Source of the DNA: Ahaetulla prasina
Lineage: Eukaryota; Chordata; Lepidosauria; Squamata; Colubridae
Reading direction: 5' to 3'
NCBI RefSeq assembly: GCF_028640845.1
Contig: NC_080541.1
Location: 156,930,502 to 156,994,501, forward strand
Length of the DNA stretch: 64,000 nt
Positions 46,136 to 57,205 of the stretch are shown here, in pieces. Under the pieces are notes generated by a model that saw only the letters and a list, made by a program, of their open reading frames with translations, had not been told where the DNA came from and did no database searches. Numbering within the stretch: position 1 is the first letter of the stretch; each line of letters begins with the position of its first letter. Position numbers and translations under genes: made by a program.

Positions 46136-46777
46136 CAGGGTGAAATGCTCCTGGTTCGGACCAGATCGCCCGATCTGGTAGCAATGGCAGTGGTTGGTTC
46201 GGAGAACCGGTGACAAAAATGCCTCCCCCCCCCCATGCCCAACTGAGCCACGCGATCATCAGAGGTTATTTTTTTTGTACATTTAAAAGCATTTTTTCTT
46301 TGGCCGAAAAAATGCTTTTAAAAGTAAAAAAAAAAAGTCTCTGATGATTGTGTGGCTCAGCTGGGATCATCAGAGGCTATTAAAAGGATTTCTTTAAGAA
46401 CCACTTCGGCCAAAGAGATTGTAAAAAAATGCTTTTAAAAGGCTTTGGCGATCCCAGCTGAGTTGCCTGATCATCAGAGGCTTTGTTTTCTATTAAAGGC
46501 CAAAAAAATGCTTTTAAAAGAAAAGAAAAGCCTCTGACAATCAGGCAACTCAGCTGGGATCTCATTTGGGATCTTCAGAGAAGCCTTTTAAAAGCATTTT
46601 TTACAAAATGCTTTTAAATGCTTTTTAAAATGCTTTTAAGTATTTTAAGTAATAAAGTAAATACTTTTTTTAAATAAAAAAAAAAAAGTTGGCCATGCCT
46701 ACCCAGTCACATTACCCCACCACCATCAAGCCATGCCCACAGAATCGGTAGTAACAAATTTTACATTTCACCACTAC
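46136..46777. mobile_element. hAT element, CAGGGGTGAAAT family, long variant
   Basis: CAGGGTGAAATGCTCCTGG and ACATTTCACCACTA ends. The interior shares hairpin blocks with 40313-41471 (AAAATGCTTTTAAAAG, CTCAGCTGGGATC). The flanking duplication is decayed (a shared GATC only). It separates two parts of an L2 relic. Confidence 0.8.
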
Positions 46778-46779
46778 CT

Positions 46780-47195
46780 ATGATCCTCAAGTCTTCAGGG
46801 ATTTCCGTAAACTCAAAAGGGATGAAGCCAGCCTCATTTCACAAAGACGGAATATTCCATAAAGTGGGCACCACAGCAGAGAAGGCCGGCCATCTAGGGT
46901 CTGCCAAATGTAGCTCTCCAGTTGATGAGCATTATACCTTCTCTGCTACAGAATGGACAAATGTAATTGGGAAAAGGTGATCCCTCAGATAACCAGGCCA
47001 CATCCCAAGCAGGGCATTAAAAGTCAAAACCAGCAACTTGAATTGGATCCACAAATAAACTGATAACCAATGCAGTTAGCGTAGGAAAGGTGTAACATCT
47101 GTTCTTCTACAAACAAACATAATGGCCCATGCTGTTGCATTTTGCACCAGCTGAAACTTCTGGATACTCTTCAAGCGCTGTCCTACTAGTATTTC
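46780..47195 (-). mobile_element. L2-like LINE relic, coding part inverted
   Basis: GGGCATTAAAAGTCAAAACC, AATTGGATCCACAAATAAAC, AACCAATGCAGTTAGCGTAG and GAAAGGTGTAACATC correspond to the 11330-11450 part of the better copy, with many stops. Confidence 0.7.
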
Positions 47196-47400
47196 TGAGT
47201 AAGAAAATTTAATCTAAAATTTGAATCTGATAATTGAAATTAATGTAAAAACAATTACTTATATCACTTCTATTCACTCTTACTATTTCTTGTCATTACA
47301 AGAAATAAAGTAAAGTAAAGTAAATATACTTTGACAATAAAGTATATTTGAATCATTTTCTTTTTTTTCTTTTTCTTTCTGTCTCCTATCCTAAGGGTGC

Positions 47401-47517
47401 TTTTTCAAGAGGCAATTGGACTTTCTGGTTTTTCTTTGAAGACGTTTTGCTTCTCATCCAAGAAGCTTCTTCAGCTCTTCAAAGAAAAACCAGAAAGTCC
47501 ACTTACCTCTTGAAAAT
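47401..47517. mobile_element. Penelope-like terminal palindrome (third type)
   Basis: Arms 47401-47442 and 47477-47517 (GGACTTTCTGGTTTTTCTTTG and inverse) around GACGTTTTGCTTCTCATCC and AAGAAGCTTCTTCAG. This motif is typical of PLE 3' ends. Confidence 0.65.
47438..47474 (-). ncRNA. hammerhead-like motif in palindrome loop
   Basis: Minus strand CTGAAGA, A, hairpin GCTTCT/AGAAGC with loop TGGATG, then CAAAACGTC. The GAAA element reads CAAA here, so it is probably inactive. Confidence 0.4.
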
Positions 47518-47691
47518 TCAGCTTTGGGAAAACCATGACCTGGATGACTGAGAATCTCCATAAACATTTTGTCTCTTATGTACCATATAAAATTCTGGGA
47601 GAAAACAATACAGTTGTTATTCCTGGATAGGAGACCATCTGGGAATTTCAGTGCTATTGGCTAGACTAGGAGGTCAAACAACATCCTAGAA

Positions 47692-47795
47692 AGGGGTCCC
47701 CAACCTTGGCAACTTTAAGCCTGGAGGACTTCAACTCCCAGAATTCTGGGAATTGATGTCAACCAGGCTTAAAGTTGCCAAGGTTGGGACCCCTG
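47692..47795. mobile_element. hAT fold-back MITE, complete
   Basis: AGGGGTCCCCAACCTTGGC and GCCAAGGTTGGGACCCCTG; perfect 8-bp duplications TCCTAGAA (47684-47691, 47796-47803). 104 bp. Confidence 0.92.
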
Positions 47796-47803
47796 TCCTA
47801 GAA

Positions 47804-48909
47804 GATGAGAATAGAAAGCCAGTTCTATACTGTTGACTACCAGAAGTCAAGATCAATTCTAGCATCTCTTTCTCTTTTATTTTTAGTATGTGGAAATGCC
47901 TGAGTGCCATGTGGTATCCTATAATCATATATATAAAATATTCATGTTTTAATTTTTGCCAGTGTGGTATGAATTATCTGTGATAATTCAGTGCTATCCA
48001 TCATATATGAAAATCCTTCAGAAGAATGGTGACCAAATGCTTCTATTTCTAGTGCTGTTGAAGAGGAACGATTTATTGTCAGAATACCTGCAAGTTAATT
48101 TAATCATAATCCCATTACTTGGGCTTCAGACAGAAGTTCTTCAGCACCTTTACTCTTAAATCTCTTGCAACTTTACTCTTAAATCTTTCTGCAAATAATC
48201 TATGGAAGAAATGTGTTTTCTATTCTTCCATAAGTCTAATTTAAATAAGGGGGTATTTGGATAAATTACTTTCTCCAAAATGCATTCAGTTACGATTGTT
48301 CTTGATGTTTAAAAAGGAACAATGAATGATCATAGTAAACCTGAGAACACAGGAGTATATACAATGAATTTTAGTTATACTGAACAAGATTTTCTTTCAA
48401 GTGCGTTCGAGTAAGACTAGTTTGCAAATTATAACAAATAATAACAAATATAACAATCATCACTGTTGTAGGATTCTCATGCTGATGAGAGTCAAGTGAA
48501 TTAGAAAACTGAGTTTGTGATATATATTTTTTAGAGGATCCATGACTAGGTCCTCTCCTAACAAGCCAGAGATGTAAGTCAGTAATAAATGCAGTTTATG
48601 AATTTGGCTTACGGTATTTAAGAAAGCAATACACCAGGGATCACAGATAACATTAAGCAAGGCAATTAGGAAGGTTTCTGATTGGTTTAACGGCTCTTGG
48701 TGGGAGGAGTCAGTTGGGAGTAATTGAGCTGATAAGTTCATAGGGCAGGAAAAACAGGCAGCTTGTTAGTGGTGCTATATTATTATGGCTCCCTGTGAGA
48801 TTTAGCTTGAGTTGCATGCATTTAATATGAGGATGAGCTGGCAGATTTGCTCAGGAAATGTATGCTTTCAACTGTAAACTGGTATTTCTGTTAAGTCAAG
48901 GGTTGGGAT
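47804..48909. other. intronic, no recognised feature
   Basis: Small direct repeat TTTACTCTTAAATCT near 48148-48187. Nothing else. Confidence 0.4.
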
Positions 48910-49046
48910 CAGTGGTGGGATTCAAATAATTTAACAACCGGTTCTCTGCCCTAATGATTTCTTCCAACAACCAGTTCACCAAAGTGCTCAGAAAGTTAAC
49001 AACCGGTTCTCCCAAAGTGGTGCGAACTAGCTGAAGCCCACCACTG
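48910..49046. mobile_element. hAT element, CAGTGGTGGGATTC variant, complete
   Basis: CAGTGGTGGGATTCAAATAA and GAAGCCCACCACTG; perfect 8-bp duplications GTTGGGAT (48902-48909, 49047-49054). 137 bp; an internally deleted relative of 52614-52973. Confidence 0.93.
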
Positions 49047-49054
49047 GTTGGGAT

Positions 49055-49831
49055 GAGGAGAGAGGTTCTTGACTTTCCTGCTCCAATTAATTTGATTTTA
49101 AATAGATAAAAAATTATTTTGGAATAACTAGGAGACCTTTAGACAAAAATGAGCAGCAGATAGGAACAGATAAAACTATTGCTACCTTAGCTTTTTCTGT
49201 GCCTTCCGTTTTAGGGTGGTACTAGGGTGGCTCTGTAAATAATTTGAGTTCCCCACGATCAATCTAATTTATCATCTGACAGTTTTATTGTGGCTTCACT
49301 TTCAATGGGTAAAGCCATTCCTTTTATCCTTCTGATACTTTTAAGAAATCAGCAAGTAGTAACTGGGAGTTTTTATCTACTTTCACTTTTAGACAATGTT
49401 TAAATAGTATAAATAAAAGTATTTTAAAAAGAGGTAAATCCCCCTCTCTTCAAATCGTATCTTGTCTCCATATTCCTATGAACATTTGTTCTAAGGCATG
49501 GGTAGAACGATAGCTATTTTATACATAGGAGATTACCAGGCTGAGCCATGGGGAGAGGTTAAGTGCATCATCAGCCTCGAATCCCTTCACACCCATAAGA
49601 TGTATGTCCGGCCCACCTTGAATTCCATTGACCCTTATCGACTGCCAACTCGCTGTACTGTTAGTAGTTCAGATTCTTGCAGAGAATCTTTAGCATACAA
49701 TAAGCCTATATATTCATCTGAACTGACTGGACTCGATTTCCTGTGCTTGACATCAGGGAAGTATATTAGTTTGCCTTTGAGGGCCTTTTCAGGACACTAA
49801 AGAAAGGCCCAGAACCAAAGCCCTATCCCTT
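49055..49831. other. intronic, no recognised feature
   Basis: An open frame at 49498-49800 (plus) lacks any recognisable domain. Confidence 0.4.
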
Positions 49832-50215
49832 CTGGCTCCTTGACTTACAACAGTTCATTTAGTGACCTTTCAAAGTTACAACCACTAAAAAAATGACTTG
49901 TGATCACTTTTTAAACTTATGACCATTGTTGCGTCCCCATGGTCACATGATTTAAATTCGGATGCTTGACAACTGACTCACGTTTATGACTGTTGCAGTG
50001 TCCCAGAGTCCTGTGACCCCCTTCTGCGAACTTCTGACAAGCAACGGGGAAACCAGATTCACTTAACAACCACGTTACTAATTTAAGAACTGCAGTGAAT
50101 CTCTCAACAGATGCAGTGAGAAAAGTCATAAATGGATTGAAACTCACTTAACAAATTTCTCACATAACAACATAAATATTGGGCTAAATTGTGGTCATAA
50201 GTTGAGGTCTACCTG
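49832..50215. mobile_element. Tigger-like MITE
   Basis: Degraded left end CTCCTTGACTTACAACAG, right end CATAAGTTGAGGTCTACCTG followed by TA. Interior as in 35469. Confidence 0.8.
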
Positions 50216-51057
50216 TACTATACTTTTCCACGTGAACCACATTTTATTGTCCTGGGCTTTTCCAAGTGAGATAAAGCAAAGCACAGTTTTGTAAGCATTA
50301 AGCAAAAGTCCCTTGGCAAAAAAAATGCTTAGATTCAATATTCTGTTGGATCCTCTCAGAAAAAAAGGTATTTTCTGAGATCTGTTTATCTGTAGCCAAC
50401 AAAGAATAGTTTACACCGTTTAGTGACAGTCCATATATTCCATTCTAAAATAACTTGTCAAGTACAACAGGCATGAAATCAATTTTTCTTTTGAGCTGTA
50501 CTTCATGCTTTCCATTTTAATACGGACTTTTCCCCTCGTGTTTTGCAAAAAGCATGCTTGAAAGATTACAGTGCAGTACTGATTCCCGATTTCTACTAGT
50601 TTTATCTTCCAGTAATACTCCAAAAATAAAGCTAGCTGAAATAATTTCCCGTGCTTACCCTGAAAGGGAAGAAATGTTGTAGCAATATGTGGTATGTGAC
50701 CAAATAAGCAAGATGAGAAATTTTTAAAGTCATTTTTTTCTGGGTTTACTGTTGCTAAAATGTATAGTCACATTAACTGTTACGTTTGCTGTAGAAGACA
50801 CCAAATGGAAAATTGAAATGGAAGCCTCTTTTTGATTACAGGGCTTAGAAAAAGACCTAATTAGAAACTGGTTCAGTATTTGAAAGAACTGGGGGGAACT
50901 GAATGATACAGCCATAAACATGACACTACAAGCAGAAAATAACACCAGTTGTGAAGCAAAACGAGAACAGAATTCTTTCTTTCCACTTGCCTTAATGCTA
51001 TGGAATAAGATATTCTGAAAAACTGTGATACTAAAACGGGAACCATAACATGTCGCA
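50216..51057. other. intronic, no recognised feature
   Basis: Nothing assigned. Confidence 0.4.
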
Positions 51058-51299
51058 ATACAATAGCAATAGCATTTAGACTTATATCCTGTTTTACAGT
51101 GCTTTACAGCCCTCTCTAAGTGATGTACAGAGTCAGCATATTGCCCCCAACAACTTGGGTCCTCATTTTACCCACCTCGGAAGGATAGAAGGCTGAGTCA
51201 ATGTTGAGCCTGGTGAGATTTGAACTGCCAGATTGCAACCAGCCGGCAGCCGGTGGAAATAGCCTGCAGTACTACACCGTAACCACTGCGCCACCAAGG
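51058..51299 (-). mobile_element. tRNA-derived SINE
   Basis: The minus strand starts CTTGGTGGCGCAGTGGTTAC (A-box-like) with GGCAGTTCAAATCTC (B-box-like), then the body inverse of AAGGCTGAGTCAATGTTGAG, and ends at CTATTGCTATTG. A typical snake SINE layout. Confidence 0.85.
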
Positions 51300-51424
51300 C
51301 AAATTGTGTGTCCTTCTGTCCAACATTTACAAATGAAATCCAACAGCATATTTCTCTATGGAGAAATACATTTTAAGTGGCATCAGCCTCTCTCTTTATG
51401 GGGGTGGAAGGGAGCAAAGCAGCA

Positions 51425-51605
51425 AAGGAGACCGTGAATTCTGATTACATTTTATCATAAAAGCCAGCTGGATGACTTTGGGTCAGTCACTTCCTTTCAG
51501 CCCAACTCAACTCACGGGGTTGTTGTTGTTGTGCAGAAAAGAGGACAGGGAGTATTAGAAATGTTGCCGCTTTGAGTTGTTTATTAAAACAATAAAAACT
51601 CCCTT
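51425..51605 (+). mobile_element. tRNA-CORE SINE, 5'-decayed
   Basis: GGATGACTTTGGGTCAGTCAC core, GGGGTTGTTGTTGTTG, GCTTTGAGTTGTTTATTAAA tail. Confidence 0.75.
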
Positions 51606-52024
51606 CCCTTTTTACTACCCTGCAATCCCTTAATTTTAGGTATTTGGGGTGACTGGATGGAGTTAAAGGCAGGATGTAAATAAAAGACAAAAATAAAAAT
51701 ATTAAATTTTCCTCAGTCTATCTCTATACAGAAGGCAGCCCACCTCACTCTGACAATTTACTTGTCTCTGTACCACGCGTGTCCAATCCACAGCCCATGT
51801 CTATGTCAACAGGAAATGGGACATTGAAAAGGCCACAAAGAAAGAATTCCTAGAGTTGATCTTTCAATGTCACAGAAGGCAGAGGAGACTCCAACTCAAG
51901 TATCTTGACCTAGGAAGATACTTGACTAAGGAAGTGCTTCAGTTTGGAATGAGCCAACTTTTTAAAAAAGATTGCATGGCACGCTATTAGCGTCCCCAAG
52001 CACAACCCTGTTAAAAGTGGCATG

Positions 52025-52435
52025 CAAAAGGGATTTTATTCATTTATTTACCACATTTTTTTAGCCACTCATCTTACATTGTGACTCTGGATGGATGCCT
52101 AGGAAAACAATCCAAATACATTTAAACCCAATAAAATGCAACAAAAATAAATTAAAAGATACAAGTGCTGGAAAAAAAATCATATAAGACTGTGAATGCC
52201 AATGAACTATTATTTAGCCATATAGCAGGCTCTACACTCAAGAGATCTAACTATGTTTTAAAGCCCTTCTGAAAGATCGACTAACTATGTTTTAAAGCCC
52301 TTCTGAAAGACTGACAAGGTTGGAGCCAGCCTCACCTTGGGGCAGAGAGGGGAAGGGAAATGATATCCCACAGGGCAGTGGCCATGAGAAGAAAACACTG
52401 TCCTAATAGATCCCATTAGTAATCATTGCATATTT
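52025..52435 (-). mobile_element. L2-like LINE 3' relic
   Basis: TTATTCATTTATTTACC tail side, CATTGTGACTCTGGATGGAT end motif, and a decayed coding inverse (CCCACAGGGCAGTGGCCATG). Contains a 34-bp tandem duplication (52247-52311). Confidence 0.65.
52247..52311. repeat. 34-bp tandem duplication
   Basis: CTAACTATGTTTTAAAGCCC plus TTCTGAAAGA, present twice in direct succession within the L2 relic. Confidence 0.92.
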
Positions 52436-52441
52436 GGATTC

Positions 52442-53035
52442 CAGGTAGTCCTCAACATATAACAGTTCATTTAGCAACCATTTCAAAATTACAACAGCAT
52501 TGAAAAAAATGACAAATGATCATTTTTCAGTTACAACTTTTGCAACATCCCCATGATCATGTGATCAAAATACAGATGCTTGGCAGCTCGTCATACTTAT
52601 GACCAGTGGTGGGATTCAAATAATTTAACAACCGGTTCTCTGCCATAAAGAATCAGCTGGGTAGGCGTGGTTCAATGGTCATGTGACTGTGTGGGTGTGG
52701 CCAACTCAACGTTACTCATGTTGATGAGCGCTTTACCTTAGCTGTTACAATGTAATAAGGGTTAACCAGAGAACAGTTTCTGTAAGGAGGGCAATAAAGA
52801 TTAGGCTAGAAGCAACACCAGAATCTTTCCTTCCTGCCTTCCTTACAGGATTAGCCCTAGTAAAGTGGAAAAAACAGAATAAGATTTCTTCCAACAACTG
52901 ATTCTCCGAACTCCTTAGAAAGTTAACAACTGGTTCTCCTGAATAGGTGCAAACCGGCTGAATCCCACCACTGCTTACAACTGTTGCTGTGTCCCGAAGT
53001 CATGTGATCCCCTTTTGCAACCTTCTGAGAAGCAG
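52442..53035. mobile_element. Tigger-like MITE, split by a hAT element and 3'-truncated
   Basis: CAGGTAGTCCTCAACATATA left end. MITE sequence runs to 52613 and resumes at 52974 (CTGTTGCTGTGTCCCGAAGT). It is cut at 53035 by a SINE. Confidence 0.82.
52614..52973. mobile_element. hAT element, CAGTGGTGGGATTC family, nested in MITE
   Basis: CAGTGGTGGGATTCAAATAA and TGAATCCCACCACTG; flanks CTTATGAC and CTTACAAC (6 of 8). 360 bp, the fuller version of 48910-49046. Confidence 0.87.
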
Positions 53036-53265
53036 GTATGGTCATGTGGCTAGCATGCCTATACACCAAGGTGCATGGAATGCTGTTACCTTCCTACCAA
53101 AGTGGTACCTATTTACTTGCCTTAACACGCTTTCAAACTGCTAGGTTAGCAAAAGCTGGGGCAGGAATGGGAGCTCACCCCACATGGTGCTTGGGTCTTG
53201 AATTTCAGACATTCTGGTCAACAGCCCAGAGTCTTAACAGCACCCCTATATCTGAGTTTATGCAC
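53036..53265 (-). mobile_element. Sauria/ACA-type SINE, decayed
   Basis: On the minus strand GGTGAGCTCCCATTCCTGCC, AATAGGTACCACTTTGGTAG, GAAGGTAACAGCATTCCATG and GCCACATGACCA follow the body of lizard/snake Sauria-type SINEs. Confidence 0.72.
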
Positions 53266-54295
53266 ATTGTAAGCCACAATATGATTGGTGTTTTGTGCCT
53301 TAGTATAATGGATGAACTCAGCTACTAACACTGTAGCTCACAATGTGATCGTAACTATTAAGAATATATTAGGCACATATAGAAAAGAATAGAAAGACAT
53401 CTTCTGTTGCTCTGGGCATAAAATTCAACATCGTATGCACAAAAGTCAACAATTCTTTCTTTAGCATTGGGGAAGGGATAACATTCTCTCCTGCTAACTA
53501 CCTTAGTAAAACCAAAATCATATAGCTCTTTTTTCCATTCTCTTACTGCCTTTTGGAATTTTCTACCTGAGATTACTATCTCACTCTGCCTAACACAGGA
53601 CAGCCCTTGGTGCTTGCTTGCTAGCAAAGTCATTGGTTTGTATGGATAAGATCTCTGATTCAATATTGAATGCTGCAGGTGGGAGAAAAAACTGCTAAAG
53701 AAGAACATCAATCAAATTGGACTGACAGCACTGAATTAACCACAACTAGCCCAGAAAAAAGTAGCACTATATATCTAAACGTAGCATACAGTAGTCGGTT
53801 CTATCTTACTTTTTGTAATTGTGTCAAATTTCCCACTTCATTAAATCCCGCAGATATCTAATAACCAAGAAGAGATAAACCTATTTGTGCACTAATCATT
53901 TATTCTACTGAAAAAAATGTAGAAAAACCTATAATTTAAAAATAGAAAGATTGCATGTAAAGTCTATTGATTGTTCATTCCTCACTAAATCAATTAGAAT
54001 AAGATTTACATACTTTTAATTGTTGTTCCTTGACGAAATACATGACTGTTTAGCACATTTGCTGTCATTCTACAAATAACCTAAGATATGCTGCTAAAAA
54101 TAGTTGATTGGTCTACTTTAGTTTGAAATCGTATGTTTTAGTCTTTAAATACATTCAACATAGTCAATTCATTAATAATTTAATAAAGTAATGAATTGTA
54201 AAAAGTCAATCTACTAAAATCAAGTTATAATTACAGATTGAAAAGTAAATGGTATTTTGCCAATTCCTTTGCCATTTTTAAAAAAATGGAAGTCA
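53266..54295. other. intronic, one unexplained open frame
   Basis: A 117-codon minus-strand frame at 53358-53711 has no domain I recognise and lacks homopolymer bias. It is probably chance, or an old unrecognised repeat. The rest is AT-rich. Confidence 0.3.
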
Positions 54296-54690
54296 GATAT
54301 TTACTTATTTATTTATTTATTCGTTTATTTGTTTGTCAAACATGTGCAAGATGACAAGCATAGGTAGGAACATAAACTTAAACAAAGGAAGTAAATACAA
54401 ATAAACGGGGACAGTAAGACAGGGACGGTAGGCATGCTGGTGCGCTTATGCATGCCCCCTTTACGCACCACTTAAGACAAGAGTGCGGTCCACGGTAAAC
54501 AGCTTGAAGTTGAAACTGTGAGGGTTTGAGGGTGTAACAATGGAGTCGGGTAGAGCATTGAAGGCATTGACTACTCTGTTGCTGAAATCATATTTCCTTC
54601 AATCAAGTTTTTTTCGACTGTTATTTCCAAGAATTTTGGAGATATTCAAGTTAGGAAGGTTTAGCCCTTAGTTGCTGGAAATATTTAGAT
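54296..54690 (-). mobile_element. CR1-type LINE 3' end
   Basis: TTATTTATTTATTTATTC tail, GCGCTTATGCATGCCCCCTT UTR motif shared with 27433-27822, and a decayed coding inverse with AGAGCATTGAAGGCATTGAC. Confidence 0.78.
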
Positions 54691-56283
54691 TCTATTTCAG
54701 TTCTGCTTGAATTAGCTGTCTGAAAGATTCATTACTCACAGTTCAAACCTTTGAACAAATCTGTATTAACTCCAAGTAGTTCATTTTTCTAGGACAGAAG
54801 ATCACTTTCACACACAGTTTAATTTAAACTTAAAACAGATAAGACTGTTTTGATCTGAATGGATTACAAGGGATATCAGAAAATAGTGAGCCTTTAAGGT
54901 TTCATGTGGAAAACAAAAACAACATCTTCCAGCAATAATTCCTAAATTGTATAACGATTCCCTTATTATCTTAGGATAAAACAAAGCTTAAGGTTCAAAT
55001 CTGGAGTAACATCTCGAAGCGGATAATATCATCTCTCTCAAGCTAAAATGATTTTTATGGATCCAGATTTGATTTGGACTCTATGTCTGAGAGACAGAGA
55101 GATTGAAAATCACTTCAGTGTCCCATAGCTTCCCCATGTGGTTTGTGGCAGCAGGATACACACATATTCTGAACAACAATTTCTCTATAATCTCCTTGAT
55201 GTTGATTTTTAATTTCATAAAATAAAGCTAATTAAGAAGAAATGCCTCAGGTACCAAGAGCTTAAGAAATACTGCTTCATAGTTTGGGGGAGGGGAGAGG
55301 GAGAAAAAGAAGCGTTTGATGCTATGATAATTGCTGAATAAATATTCTGACATCCTTGCTGAATATTGGTCAGGGGCCATTAAAACAAAAATGAAGTCGA
55401 GGCTATGCAAGTCTTTAAAAGTTAGTAGCTCAGAAATTCAACCACTACAGATTTGTGATTCCATGTTGAGTCAGAACTTTAGATGGCTAACTGGGGCAGT
55501 TATCTCAAAATTCCATGTAGATACCAATGTTGTTTGGGCTATAGCCACAAAGTACAAAATTAGTCCACTCTTGAAATATTCATATATGTTGTCTTTCAGG
55601 TTTAACAATTCTAAAGTGGCAGCTCCAAGCAACATGATCAGGGATGAGGGATGCTGAGAGATGACGTTCTGCAAGACCTGAAGAGATACAGATTGCTTAT
55701 TTCTGATTTATCTGAAAATAACCAGCTTCCATTATTCTAATTCTTTGTATACTTTACCAACTCCTAGCAAACTTGGTCTCAAGTCAAATATACATAAAGT
55801 TTAAAAAACAAAATTAAAGGTGAATTTGTTGATTCATCTATAAAGACAAATTCAATAAGGAAAAAGAGAGAAGTTAACATTTCCCCTTCCTTATACAGCT
55901 TTTTTTTAAAAAATAAAAATTTTCTAGTTTCCCTCCAAAATTGAATATACACTGATAAATAAAGCAATAGAATACATAGTGATAAGGCTTCAGTATTGCT
56001 ATCGTTCTCTACAGTCCTTTTAAATTTAATTTTCAGAAGTTAATCCCAGTCTCCTCCATTAGAGCAAACTAATCAATTTAAATATACTGATGAAACATAC
56101 TGGTTTGACTTGTAGTTCTACCATTAGTTTCCCTTATACTAATATAGAGAAATTTATTTGGCAATATTTGAGATCCTATCCAGGCTTCTGCTGTCGACAC
56201 CAATGCAACTGTTATAGCTTGAAGATGCCTGATGGTGCCACAATTTGACTGAATCTGCTTCTTCTAGCATGCATAATATAGAT
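54691..56283. other. intronic, no recognised feature
   Basis: AT-rich. An open frame at 55331-55657 has no recognisable domain. 56276-56283 is the target duplication of the next element. Confidence 0.4.
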
Positions 56284-56640
56284 CAATATAGGTGGCAAAC
56301 TTGATTTCATTGAGGGCCGCATCAGGATTGTGTTTGACCGCAGGAGGCTGGGGTGGGCGTGGCTAGGGTGGGCATATTGGGAGCGCCTGTGGTGTCTCAA
56401 GTGCTCTGCCAGCAAAAATGGGATCCTGAGCTCCGTTTTTGCCTGCAACAGCCTCCTGCAACCCTCTGCCAGTAAAAATGGAGCTCGGAGGGGAGGCACG
56501 TGCGGCCCTCCCAAGCTCTGTTTTCGCTGGCAGAGGAACTGCAGGCTAGTCCTTTGCTGTTTCCAGGGCGGACCCATGGGCCAGATCTAAGCAACCCATG
56601 GGCTGGATGCGGCCCACGGGCTTTGAGTTTGACACCCCTG
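56284..56640. mobile_element. hAT element, GTGTCAAA family, complete
   Basis: Left end CAATATAGGTGGCAAACTTG, right end GAGTTTGACACCCCTG; perfect 8-bp duplications ATATAGAT (56276-56283, 56641-56648). GC-rich interior with GGGCCGCATC and GCGGCCCACGG motifs. 357 bp, noncoding. Confidence 0.92.
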
Positions 56641-56970
56641 ATATAGATGATAGCACTAGCAAGTACAATGCACAAACATGCTCTGGGAGTTTCCCCACAG
56701 AGACATAGGGAAGTAAGTAAAAAAAGGTCATCAGAAGTAATTTTTTTGGCATGCATAGGATCATCAAATTAATCCTGATTTGTATGAACATAATCGTTGA
56801 ATCCAGCCTAATAGTGTTGCAAGTCAAGAAACAGACTTGGAGTTACTCTTGATATGCAACCTTATCAAAGTTACATAAGGTGGTTGCCTGTCAACTATTA
56901 ATGGGGAAAAGATGCAGATCTATGACCCATGGCAATAAACCATTTTAAATCTGCTTTGATAATCTGTATA

Positions 56971-57205
56971 CCATGTTTTCTCGAAAATAAAACCGGATCT
57001 TATATTAATTTTTGCCCCAAAAGACACATTAGGGCTTATTTTCTAGTTAGGACTTATTTTCAGGGAAATACTGTACTAAATGTACCCGTCTGGCTGCTGA
57101 TCTGAACTGGGGCTTATTTTTGGAGTAGGGCTTAAATTACGAGCATCCTGAAAAATCATGATAAGGCTTATTTTCCACCTGGGTCTTATTTTTGTAGAAA
57201 CAGGG
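56971..57205. mobile_element. Tc1/mariner-like MITE, CCATGTTTTCTCG family
   Basis: CCATGTTTTCTCGAAAATAA left end, right end the inverse of CCCTGTTTCTACAAAAATAA, TA at both edges, repeated GGGCTTATTTT inside. 235 bp; related to 36910-37484. Confidence 0.85.

Noticed and set aside
55331..55657. 108-codon plus-strand frame
   Set aside because: No recognisable domain, opposite strand to the host gene, and no flanking signals.
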